NCBI GenBank assembly: GCA_016840645.1
Contig: JAEORY010000332.1
Coordinates: 1 to 5,099, forward strand
Length of the DNA: 5,099 nucleotides
Reading direction: 5' to 3'
Source: Candidatus Borrarchaeota archaeon
Lineage (GTDB): Archaea; Asgardarchaeota; Sifarchaeia; Borrarchaeales; Borrarchaeaceae
In this document: in pieces, positions 1 to 5,099 of the stretch
Numbering within the stretch: the stretch's first letter is position 1
How the letters are laid out: each line of letters begins with the position of its first letter
Position numbers and translations under genes: made by a program
The notes under the pieces: model-generated
Told to the model about the DNA's origin: nothing
What the model saw: the letters and a program-made list of their open reading frames with translations, nothing else
The model's database searches: none

Positions 1-151
1 GTCGATCTAATGATGCATTTTTATCTTCTCGCTGAACTAAAGTATATAGATCCGTATCTAATATAACGCCCTGTCTCTTAGAAACAGCATTTAGGATTAG
101 ATTTCGTAACGGAATTGCGTTCCACATGTTTTTTGTTGATATCTTTATCAC
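1..151 (-). CDS. N-terminal fragment of a small protein, possibly winged-helix (partial)
   Basis: An open minus-strand frame runs from GTG at 149-151 off the left edge of the window, giving about 50 codons with no stop. An in-frame ATG lies at 125-127. From that ATG the protein begins MWNAIPLRNLILNAVSKR, continues with a short hydrophobic stretch (GVILD), then an amphipathic helix (TDLYTLVQRED) and the start of another (NASLDR). This helix-strand-helix layout, with the PLRNLIL-A motif, resembles the start of small archaeal winged-helix proteins; that assignment is inference from pattern, not a confident family match. The start is unclear. GGTGAT, a perfect match to the archaeal anti-Shine-Dalgarno, lies at 147-152. 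It overlaps the GTG, yet it is 19 nt from the ATG, too far to serve it normally. A TATA-like ATATAGAT reads on the minus strand near 214-221. The function is unknown. Confidence 0.6.
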   Translation of the reverse strand, partial: MIKISTKNMWNAIPLRNLILNAVSKRQGVILDTDLYTLVQREDKNASLDR

Positions 152-378
152 CCCAGAACAGCTAACGTAGACGAAAAAATTCTGCTTTTCTGTGAATTAA
201 ATAGAATTTAACTATCTATATTTCTGCAAATACATCCAATATGAATTCCTTAAAAAATATAGCGAATTTCTAACTGAGGAGTATTACTATTTTAAGTTAG
301 AACAAGTTATCTTATAAGTTTAGTGTTTTTGAACTTCATCAATGTATCCAAGTCTTTAGTTTAGGAATTAGCGCTAGC
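152..378. other. AT-rich intergenic spacer with a weak inverted repeat
   Basis: No gene was found here on either strand. The stretch separates the left-edge gene from the isolated transposon end downstream of lysE. It includes a perfect 8-bp inverted repeat, TTCTAACT at 268-275 and AGTTAGAA at 295-302, around a 19-nt loop; this could be a weak hairpin or an operator, but chance is likely in such AT-rich DNA. The part near 214-221 may hold the promoter of the left-edge gene (minus strand). The palindrome TAGCGCTA at 369-376 lies just outside the transposon end. Confidence 0.4.
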
Positions 379-412
379 GTGAACTACCCCACCCTGACGG
401 ATGGGGACTTCC
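379..412 (-). repeat. Isolated IS200/IS605-type right end (bodiless remnant) after lysE
   Basis: Read on the minus strand, this 34-nt stretch is GGAAG, an unpaired T, a hairpin (CCCCATCC, loop GTCA, GGGTGGGG with one G-T pair) and TAGTTCAC. It has the same length and layout as the right end of the tnpB element at 2640-2673, with identical GGAAG at one end and identical GGTAGTTCAC at the other. The stem bases differ between the two copies but remain paired. GAAG before the hairpin and TCAC after it satisfy the IS608-type guide/cleavage pairing. In this orientation the transposon body should lie to the right, but the lysE stop codon is only 11 nt away, so no tnpB is attached. It is probably a relic of a related element, and it may now act as a 3' UTR hairpin for lysE. 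Confidence 0.75.
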
Positions 413-423
413 CGCCGATTAAG

Positions 424-1113
424 TTAAATTAATCCTAACATTAGTGCACTAAAATCTAGTGCAGATCCATATAACCAAAGAAATACTACTCCGAATGCGA
501 TCAGTGTAATTCCGCAAATAATGATTATGATTTTGTATTTCCCCATGTTGATTCTTTTCTTTTGCTTTGCTATCACATAACCCAGTGTACTATAATAGAA
601 GAAATCTCCGAAAAAGTGCCCGATGCCCCAAAAAACGACTCCAACCCATGTCCAGGTTAAATAAGTATAGACCAATGTAGATAAACCTATTGTAAGCCAC
701 CAAATGATTACAGCTGGGTTGCTGAGCGTGTAAACAATCCCAGTTTTAAAGCCTCCTAGACCACCTTCTGACGGTGCAGCGAGTTCTTTCTCAATCTGGT
801 CGAGTTTTCGAGTTTCTTTGAAGGTTAAAATACCAAAGGCAAAGAGCGAAAAACTGCTAACAAAACCAATTATATTTAGAATCGACGAAGACGTAAGAAA
901 GGATATTGTCCCTATACTAATGACAACGAAAGTCATAAGTACGACCTCAATTAGAAAGTGAGAAGTAGCCATGTGTGCTCCCGTTTTTTCTCCTTCTTGT
1001 AGTGCTGTTTTAATTAATACGACAAACATTGGACCTGGAATCATGGCTCCTGTGAGGCAGATAACGAATCCGAGCCCAAATTGAATCGCAATTAAGAGGG
1101 GATCTAGAGCCAT
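424..1113 (-). CDS. LysE-family (LysE/RhtB) membrane exporter
   Basis: This 229-residue integral membrane protein of the LysE superfamily probably exports an amino acid or a similar small metabolite from the cytoplasm; the substrate cannot be read from sequence. It shows six hydrophobic segments, at about residues 7-29, 53-73, 78-98, 124-148, 152-180 and 194-216. The family signature PGP is at 26-28 within TGAMIPGPMFVVLIKTALQEG, and a second half-motif, LSNPAVIIWW, is at 130-139. A charged cytoplasmic loop (KETRKLDQIEKE) follows the third helix. Its length is close to the usual 200-230 residues and no frameshift is visible. ATG is at 1111-1113, with a GGAAG about 10 nt upstream as a possible ribosome-binding site. 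The gene diverges from tnpB and carA and shares no operon with them. Its 3' side is closely followed by an isolated transposon right end. Confidence 0.85.
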   Translation of the reverse strand: MALDPLLIAIQFGLGFVICLTGAMIPGPMFVVLIKTALQEGEKTGAHMATSHFLIEVVLMTFVVISIGTISFLTSSSILNIIGFVSSFSLFAFGILTFKETRKLDQIEKELAAPSEGGLGGFKTGIVYTLSNPAVIIWWLTIGLSTLVYTYLTWTWVGVVFWGIGHFFGDFFYYSTLGYVIAKQKKRINMGKYKIIIIICGITLIAFGVVFLWLYGSALDFSALMLGLI

Positions 1114-1189
1114 GATAATACTTCCGCTTTTGCACCTTGGTAATTCAAAGAAATATAGAGAGATTTTTTAATACCCAGAATCAATGAAG

Positions 1190-1206
1190 CTTATATGAAT
1201 TTTTCT
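1190..1206 (-). promoter_or_regulatory. Candidate lysE promoter (BRE/TATA-like)
   Basis: On the minus strand an A-rich BRE-like stretch (GAAAAA) runs into TTCATATAA, about 75-90 nt before the lysE ATG. A second TATA-like sequence, CTCTATATTT (1151-1160), lies nearer the start codon and would give a short leader. Either could be used, and the region is AT-rich enough for chance matches. The tnpB element was inserted only a few bases beyond this site (after 1212), leaving it intact. Confidence 0.3.
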
Positions 1207-1208
1207 CA

Positions 1209-1252
1209 TTACACAAGACGACACAAGAAAGCCCCATTGCTTGAACTTGGGG
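1209..1252 (+). repeat. Left end of the tnpB element: TTAC target/TAM, 19-nt linker, hairpin
   Basis: TTAC at 1209-1212 is followed by exactly 19 nt ending in AAAG (1228-1231), then a hairpin with stem CCCCA (1232-1236) and TGGGG (1248-1252) around an 11-nt loop. This is the arrangement I know for the left end of IS608: the TTAC cleavage site, a 19-nt spacer, and an AAAG guide at the foot of the subterminal palindrome. TTAC would be host DNA and also the TAM recognised by TnpB, with the element beginning at 1213. The stem is only 5 bp, so it may have decayed slightly. The octamer ACACAAGA occurs twice here, at 1211-1218 and 1221-1228. Confidence 0.7.
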
Positions 1253-1303
1253 ATGAATTGTGTCAATGAATTATTTTTTAACTTTGTGCTACTTTTTGCT
1301 GAG

Positions 1304-1311
1304 TTTATAAA
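1304..1311 (+). promoter_or_regulatory. TATA box of tnpB
   Basis: TTTATAAA is a strong archaeal TATA match inside the element. Transcription would begin near 1330-1337, leaving a leader of about 55-60 nt before the ATG at 1392. The element would thus carry its own promoter. Confidence 0.5.
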
Positions 1312-1377
1312 CAAGGATGGAGTAAGAAGAGCGATAAGCTGTGTTGTAAATTATTAACTAGTTGTTTTTATTTGTGT

Positions 1378-1381
1378 GGAG
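1378..1381 (+). promoter_or_regulatory. Ribosome-binding site favouring the ATG at 1392
   Basis: GGAG ends 10 nt before the ATG at 1392. It favours that start over the upstream TTG at 1362, where translation would add ten residues (MFLFVWRTCA) not typical of TnpB, and over the ATG at 1455. Confidence 0.45.
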
Positions 1382-1391
1382 AACTTGTGCC

Positions 1392-2663
1392 ATGTTAACA
1401 AAGAACCAACGGATCAAAGCTACCTTGAAGGACACAAAGAAGCGGCGGAAACATATGAAGTGTCGGGTGTATACCGTGAAGCTCGATCGCTCGCATTTAA
1501 ACCAAGACTCGTTAACTCGCTTAAGGCTCTTATTTTTGGAAGCTAAATGGCTATATAATTATTGTGTTGGCCATTCTAACGTGTTTTCTATCGATGACAA
1601 AATAACAGCCGTGTCAGTGAAGGTTAAAGACCAGTTTGAGATGCGCCAATTAAGGCAGTTATCGTCACATATGCGTCAGAGCATCATTACGCGCACCCAG
1701 CAGAATATCCGTAGCTTAGCGCGTCTGAAAGCGAAGGGTCACAAAGTGGGGCGGTTGAAGTTTAAATCTTATGTGAATTCCATCCCACTCAAGCAATACG
1801 GCAATACCTACAGGATTCTCAACAGGAAGTACTTGCGGATTCACAGGATACAGCAAAAACTGCGTGTCAACGGCTTGGAACAACTTCCGTCCAATTGTGA
1901 ATGTGCCAATGCTACGCTACTGCACCGACATGGCGAGTATTACGTATCCATAACTACCTATACGCCGCGAGAACACAGATCGGCGATGGTAGTGCCACCA
2001 AAATCAATTGGCATTGATTTTGGGGTAAAGAATCAGTTATCGCTGTCGAACGGTGTACGTATACGATACAAGGTGCCAGTTACACGCCGTATAAAGCAGT
2101 TATGTAAGAAATTAAGTCGTAAACAGTATCGCAGTAAGAATTGGTGGAAAACGCTCTATAAGTTGCTCAAAGCATATGCCAAAACCACCAATATTAAACG
2201 AGACATTCGTAATAAACTGGTTCATTTCCTTGCCATTAATTTCCAAATGGTATGTTATCAAAATGAGAATTTAGGCGCCTGGCAACGCCTGTGGGGTAAC
2301 AGAATGCTGTCAACTAGCCTCGGTGGAATCATTCGCATGCTTGAAATAAAGGTGCAAACACCGGTGGAAATTGACCGTTTCTTCCCCTCTACTAAGACTT
2401 GTTCGCGTTGCGGTCATCAGCGCACTATGAGTTTAGCAGAACGCACCTATGTGTGTCATCATTGCGGTCTGGTCATAGACCGTGATTATAATAGTAGTCG
2501 TGTGCTAGAACACGAAAGTCATAGGTTACTAGGTAGGGGACCTATCGAAGTCACGCCTGCGGAGACTAATACCTCTACGTTAACGTTGGACTATCTGAAA
2601 CAGATAGCCTACGTTAAGGCAAGTATGGTCGCAGAAACAGGAAGCCTCACTGCTTTAGCGTGA
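1392..2663 (+). CDS. tnpB: TnpB, RNA-guided RuvC-type nuclease of an IS200/IS605 element
   Basis: TnpB proteins are the ancestors of Cas12: guided by an omega-RNA made from the element's right end, they cut DNA next to a TAM. This 423-residue protein looks intact. A basic N-terminus (KDTKKRRKHMKCRVYTVKLD) leads into the recognition part. The conserved GRLKFKSY block is at about 120-127. RuvC-I is GIDFG with Asp209; RuvC-II is QNENLGAW with Glu292. A four-cysteine zinc finger follows (C337, C340, C355, C358), then RuvC-III as DRDYNSS at 363-369. The usual form of the last motif is DRDxNAA, so NSS is slightly divergent. ATG 1392 is chosen because GGAG lies 10 nt upstream; ATG 1455, giving 402 residues, is possible because family similarity begins near there. 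The stop codon falls inside the right-end hairpin, as expected when omega-RNA and gene overlap. Confidence 0.9.
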   Translation: MLTKNQRIKATLKDTKKRRKHMKCRVYTVKLDRSHLNQDSLTRLRLLFLEAKWLYNYCVGHSNVFSIDDKITAVSVKVKDQFEMRQLRQLSSHMRQSIITRTQQNIRSLARLKAKGHKVGRLKFKSYVNSIPLKQYGNTYRILNRKYLRIHRIQQKLRVNGLEQLPSNCECANATLLHRHGEYYVSITTYTPREHRSAMVVPPKSIGIDFGVKNQLSLSNGVRIRYKVPVTRRIKQLCKKLSRKQYRSKNWWKTLYKLLKAYAKTTNIKRDIRNKLVHFLAINFQMVCYQNENLGAWQRLWGNRMLSTSLGGIIRMLEIKVQTPVEIDRFFPSTKTCSRCGHQRTMSLAERTYVCHHCGLVIDRDYNSSRVLEHESHRLLGRGPIEVTPAETNTSTLTLDYLKQIAYVKASMVAETGSLTALA

Positions 2664-2689
2664 GGTAGTTCACACAAGATGATTAATCG
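2560..2689 (+). ncRNA. Predicted omega-RNA (reRNA) with a 16-nt guide
   Basis: In characterised TnpB systems the guide RNA is made from the 3' part of tnpB through the right end and continues into the flank, which supplies the guide. Here the scaffold would end with the hairpin 2645-2665 and TAGTTCAC (2666-2673). The guide would be ACAAGATGATTAATCG (2674-2689). The 5' boundary given is only an estimate; the scaffold could begin earlier inside tnpB. Its existence is inferred from family knowledge, while the terminal hairpin and guide position come from the sequence. Confidence 0.45.
2640..2673 (+). repeat. Right end of the tnpB element: GAAG, hairpin, TAGT, TCAC
   Basis: GGAAG (2640-2644) precedes a hairpin: CCTCAC, a bulged T, GC, loop TTTA, then GCGTGAGG (2645-2665). 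TAGTTCAC follows (2666-2673). GAAG can pair with TCAC by the IS608 guide/cleavage rule, which places the element's right tip at 2673. The tnpB stop TGA (2661-2663) lies in the 3' arm of the stem. A second copy with the same layout and a different stem sequence lies at 379-412 on the minus strand. Confidence 0.75.
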
Positions 2690-2800
2690 ACGCGTGAATT
2701 GAAAATTAGTCGCCTTTCGTCAATTATACATAATAAAATGTGATATTCTCCTTCAAAGCGACACCAATTTTTGTCGAACATTGAGAAGAGATATTAACGA

Positions 2801-2812
2801 AAAATTTATATG
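2801..2812 (+). promoter_or_regulatory. BRE/TATA promoter of carAB
   Basis: AAAA runs directly into TTTATATG (2805-2812), preceded by CGA, which together resemble a BRE plus TATA pair. Transcription would start near 2830-2837, only 11-18 nt before the GTG at 2848, so the message would be nearly leaderless. The rest of the carA upstream region (2690-2800) shows no convincing operator. A weaker TATA-like stretch, ATTATACATAATAAAA, lies near 2723-2738. Confidence 0.55.
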
Positions 2813-2847
2813 TGAAATAATGATACTCTCGCAAAGACTAAGTATTA

Positions 2848-4062
2848 GTGGTGGGATTGCTTTTTGCGACTAAAGATTTAAACAGAAGAGATTCATTGGT
2901 GAAATCTTCTGAGTATACTTTTTCGATTAAATCTAATAGGGCAGTTTTAGTTTTAGAAGACGGATCTGTTTTTTCGGGCTATGGTTTCGGTGCTTTATCG
3001 AAAGAAACGTCTGGAGAATGTGTTTTTGCAACAGGAATGACAGGATATACGGAAACCCTTACAGATCCTAGTTATAACGGACAAATTCTCTGCCTGACTT
3101 ATCCGATAGTTGGAAATTATGGTGTTGCTCCTTATTCAACAGTAGATGAGTTTGGTCTGCCCATTCATTTTGAATCAATAGGAATTAAGGTCAAAGGGTT
3201 AATTATTCATGAGTTATGCCATAAACCACATCATTGGGCATCTGTGAAATCTTTAGATCAGTGGTTAACAGAAGAGAGCATTCCAGGAATATATGGAATC
3301 GATACACGTCTGTTAACAAGGAAATTACGTAAAACTGGTGTAATGTTAGGCATTCTTAAGACATACGATCGCTCAAATGAAATTGATTTCGATGCATTAA
3401 TTGGTGCAGCACAAAAGGTTCCTGATCCAAATAAAAGAAACCTTGCTTCTGAAGTAAGTACAAGTGAACCGATCATATACAACCCTTCAGGCAAAAAAAG
3501 GATTGTTTTAATAGATGTTGGTACTAAATTAGGCATAATTCAATGTCTTTTACAACTTGGTGTCTCTGTAATTCAAGTACCGTGGAATACACCGTTTGAA
3601 AAAATCTGGTCATATCAACCTGATGGCGTGCTCATAAGCAATGGACCTGGCGATCCGACTATTTTGACAGAAACTATCAAAACTATACGTCATATTATTG
3701 ATGAAGAGATACCTACATTTGGTATTTGTTTTGGAAATCAACTCTTAGCATTAGCTCTTGGTGCATCCACATTCAAACTTAAGTACGGTCACAGGGGCGT
3801 CAACAAACCCGTTATTGATCTCGAAACAAAGAAATGCTATATTACTACTCAAAATCACGGTTTTGCCGTCGACCCAGACTCTTTAGAGGGAACTGGATTA
3901 AAACTGTGGTTCATTAACGCAGATGATCGCACTGTTGAAGGATTAAAACATGACACGCTTCCCGTGTGTTCATTTCAAGCACATCCAGAAGCTAAGCCAG
4001 GACCTTATGATGCAGAATGGCTCTTTCAACGCTTTATAAAGATGATGGAGGTTAAGTGCTAA
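2848..4062 (+). CDS. carA: Carbamoyl-phosphate synthetase small (glutaminase) subunit CarA
   Basis: CarA hydrolyses glutamine and channels ammonia to CarB for carbamoyl phosphate, the precursor of pyrimidines and arginine, in the cytoplasm. The N-terminal small-subunit domain starts at about residue 31 ([17 protein letters not shown]) and has [17 protein letters not shown] (63-79) and [13 protein letters not shown] (149-161). A class I glutamine amidotransferase domain follows from about 217, with SNGPGDP (264-270), the nucleophile Cys294 in GICFGNQ (292-298), the QNHGF motif (335-339), and His379 and Glu381 in AHPEA completing the triad. Total length is 404 residues, close to bacterial forms (about 380) plus some 20 extra at the N-terminus. 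The start is uncertain: GTG 2848 suits a near-leaderless message, while GTG 2899 fits the family length better, and neither has a good Shine-Dalgarno. Asn297 replaces the histidine usual in GICLGHQ. It overlaps carB by 7 nt. Confidence 0.93.
   Translation: MVGLLFATKDLNRRDSLVKSSEYTFSIKSNRAVLVLEDGSVFSGYGFGALSKETSGECVFATGMTGYTETLTDPSYNGQILCLTYPIVGNYGVAPYSTVDEFGLPIHFESIGIKVKGLIIHELCHKPHHWASVKSLDQWLTEESIPGIYGIDTRLLTRKLRKTGVMLGILKTYDRSNEIDFDALIGAAQKVPDPNKRNLASEVSTSEPIIYNPSGKKRIVLIDVGTKLGIIQCLLQLGVSVIQVPWNTPFEKIWSYQPDGVLISNGPGDPTILTETIKTIRHIIDEEIPTFGICFGNQLLALALGASTFKLKYGHRGVNKPVIDLETKKCYITTQNHGFAVDPDSLEGTGLKLWFINADDRTVEGLKHDTLPVCSFQAHPEAKPGPYDAEWLFQRFIKMMEVKC
4047..4052 (+). promoter_or_regulatory. 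Ribosome-binding site of carB inside carA
   Basis: GGAGGT, a near-perfect Shine-Dalgarno, lies inside the last codons of carA and 3 nt before the GTG at 4056. It decides the carB start and, with the 7-nt overlap of the genes, suggests coupled translation of the two subunits. The spacing is somewhat short. Confidence 0.6.
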
Positions 4063-5099
4063 TACCAAAATTTGACCATATTAAGAAAGTCCTGTTACTA
4101 GGTTCCGGAGCTTTAAAAATCGGTGAAGCTGGTGAATTCGATTATAGTGGATCTCAAGCTCTTAAAGCCATGAGAGAAGAAGGTATAGATACAGTCTTAC
4201 TTAATCCTAATATAGCAACCATTCAGACTGATCCAAGTCTAGCTGGTAAAGTTTACTTACTTCCTATTTTGCCAAAATATGTGACTGAAATAATAAAAAA
4301 AGAAAGACCCGATGGTATACTTTTAGCTTTTGGAGGACAAACCTCTCTTAACTGCGGCGTTCAACTCGCAGAGCAAGGGATTTTTGAAAAGTTTGATGTT
4401 GAAGTCTTAGGAACACCTATAAGGGGTATCCAGGAAAGTGAGGACAGAGAACTCTTCAGGCTAGCAATGGAAAGAGCTAACGCGCCAGTTCCGAAAAGTC
4501 GTGCTGTAAATTCTCTTGCTGAAGCACGGACTATTGCTGAGAAAATAGGGCTACCGATTATCGTCCGTCCAGCATATACACTTGGAGGAAAAGGGTCTGG
4601 AGTTGCCAGAAATGAGTATGAATTAGAACAAATTGTACAACGCGGCATAAGCCTCTCTCGTATCAAACAAGTACTAATTGAAGAGTATCTAGAACATTGG
4701 AAAGAAGTAGAATACGAAGTAATGCGCGATTATGATGATAACTGCATTACGATTTGCAATATGGAGAATTTTGATCCTTTGGGAGTCCATACAGGCGAAT
4801 CAATTGTAATTGCACCCTCACAAACTCTAAACAACAGGGAATATAATCTCTTAAGATCTGCATCAATCAGAGTTATTCGGTCTTTAGGTGTAGTTGGAGA
4901 ATGCAATGTTCAATTTGGCCTGGATTCTCAATCAGAAGAATACAGAGTCATTGAAGTTAATGCCCGGCTTTCACGTTCATCTGCTTTAGCATCAAAAGCT
5001 ACAGGCTATCCTCTTGCGTATATCGCTGCTAAATTAGCTGTAGGATATACTCTACCAGAGTTAAAGAATGTGGTCACAGGCATCACAACTGCTTGTTTC
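4056..5099 (+). CDS. carB: Carbamoyl-phosphate synthetase large subunit CarB (3' truncated by window)
   Basis: CarB makes carbamoyl phosphate from bicarbonate, ammonia and two ATP. The 348 residues present are the N-terminal third of a protein usually about 1050-1070 long: the pre-ATP-grasp region, the ATP-grasp domain that forms carboxyphosphate, and the start of what follows. Visible motifs are [20 protein letters not shown] (16-35), [10 protein letters not shown] (92-101), the ATP-site arginines Arg131 and Arg171, a glycine loop (LGGKGSG, 176-182), WKEVEYEV (215-222), and the metal/ATP residues Gln286, Glu300, Asn302 and Arg304 in NVQF and [19 protein letters not shown]. The wording is closer to the CAD-type eukaryotic enzyme than to E. 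coli CarB (for example [13 protein letters not shown] rather than GQACEFDYSGAQA, and NARLSRSS rather than NPRVSRSS). The start GTG overlaps the end of carA and is preceded by GGAGGT. The frame is open to the last base. Confidence 0.95.
   Translation, partial: MLIPKFDHIKKVLLLGSGALKIGEAGEFDYSGSQALKAMREEGIDTVLLNPNIATIQTDPSLAGKVYLLPILPKYVTEIIKKERPDGILLAFGGQTSLNCGVQLAEQGIFEKFDVEVLGTPIRGIQESEDRELFRLAMERANAPVPKSRAVNSLAEARTIAEKIGLPIIVRPAYTLGGKGSGVARNEYELEQIVQRGISLSRIKQVLIEEYLEHWKEVEYEVMRDYDDNCITICNMENFDPLGVHTGESIVIAPSQTLNNREYNLLRSASIRVIRSLGVVGECNVQFGLDSQSEEYRVIEVNARLSRSSALASKATGYPLAYIAAKLAVGYTLPELKNVVTGITTACF

Larger units (their letters stand above)
1213..2673 (+). mobile_element. IS608-like, tnpB-only (IS1341-type) insertion element
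   Basis: The element is bounded on the left by TTAC (1209-1212) and on the right by TCAC (2670-2673), giving about 1461 nt. Both ends carry a subterminal hairpin preceded by a four-base guide (AAAG left, GAAG right). By the IS608 rule, guide bases 1, 2 and 4 pair with cleavage-site bases 2, 1 and 4; both ends here obey it. No tnpA (Y1 HUH transposase) is present: only about 180 nt precede tnpB and tnpB fills the rest. Movement would therefore need a TnpA supplied in trans. The element lies between the divergent lysE and carA. Its interior looks more GC-rich, with many CGN arginine codons, than the flanking genes, which suggests separate ancestry. Confidence 0.72.

Noticed and set aside
1127..1143. 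TTAC and AAAG on the minus strand upstream of lysE, as a possible left end pairing with the isolated right end at 379-412 (lysE as cargo)
   Set aside because: The spacing between TTAC and AAAG is 9 nt rather than 15, and no hairpin follows AAAG. An lysE-carrying element is therefore not supported.
1211..1228. Two tandem ACACAAGA copies as the start of a CRISPR or iteron array
   Set aside because: There are only two adjacent 8-nt copies 10 nt apart and no further units; they are better discussed as part of the transposon left end.
1232..1252. The CCCCA/TGGGG hairpin as a solo right end of a second element family
   Set aside because: It resembles right-end hairpins too, but TTAC exactly 19 nt upstream, AAAG at its foot and its position before tnpB fit a left end better.
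1362..1391. TTG start adding ten residues to TnpB
   Set aside because: The extra residues do not look like a TnpB N-terminus, and GGAG is well placed for the ATG at 1392 instead.
2697..2725. Inverted repeat AATTGA/TCAATT as a terminator or operator before carA
   Set aside because: It has only six AT-rich base pairs and a 17-nt loop; this is expected by chance in this composition.
2820..2873. Short 17-codon ORF (ATG 2820) overlapping the carA start, as an upstream regulatory ORF
   Set aside because: It begins ahead of the expected transcription start, has no ribosome-binding site, and its peptide shows no meaningful pattern.
3258..3536. Minus-strand open frame of 92 codons
   Set aside because: It lies wholly inside carA, which has clear family motifs throughout; the reverse frame has no recognisable features.
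4361..4666. Minus-strand open frame of 101 codons
   Set aside because: It is antisense to the ATP-grasp part of carB and has no promoter or family motif; it is a shadow of the real gene.

Overview
This 5.1 kb window looks archaeal. It is AT-rich, and good archaeal-type TATA boxes precede two genes (TTTATAAA before tnpB; TTTATATG with an A-rich BRE-like stretch before carA). It has GGAGGT/GGTGAT-type ribosome-binding sequences and GTG starts. The CarB fragment carries signatures I associate with the CAD-like (eukaryote-like) branch of carbamoyl-phosphate synthetases. A TACK or Asgard lineage would fit, but the sequence alone does not fix the taxon.

Layout, left to right. (1) Positions 1-151, minus strand: the N-terminal end of a small protein that runs off the window and reads like a winged-helix start. 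(2) 152-423: a non-coding spacer. Its right part holds an isolated IS200/IS605-type right end (minus strand, about 379-412), lying just past the lysE stop with no transposon body attached. (3) 424-1113, minus strand: a LysE-family membrane exporter. (4) 1114-1212: the lysE upstream region. (5) 1213-2673, plus strand: an apparently complete IS608-like element carrying only tnpB (IS1341-type, no tnpA). Both ends can be defined: TTAC, a 19-nt linker ending in AAAG, and a hairpin on the left; GAAG, a hairpin, TAGT and TCAC on the right. TnpB has all its RuvC and zinc-finger motifs. (6) 2674-2847: the carA upstream region with a strong TATA box. (7) 2848-4062 carA and 4056-5099+ carB (3' truncated): the glutaminase and synthetase subunits of carbamoyl-phosphate synthetase. 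They overlap by 7 nt and are probably translationally coupled.

How the parts fit. carA and carB form an operon for carbamoyl phosphate, feeding pyrimidine and arginine synthesis. lysE diverges from it and is probably unrelated in function. The tnpB element sits between these two divergent genes and leaves a candidate promoter on each side intact. Removing 1213-2673 restores a shared intergenic region of about 273 nt. The predicted omega-RNA guide read off the right flank (ACAAGATGATTAATCG) would, next to TTAC, recognise exactly that restored site. The most interesting signals are the paired transposon ends, the second, bodiless right end with a covarying hairpin beside lysE, and the unexpected similarity between the predicted guide and the element's own left tip.
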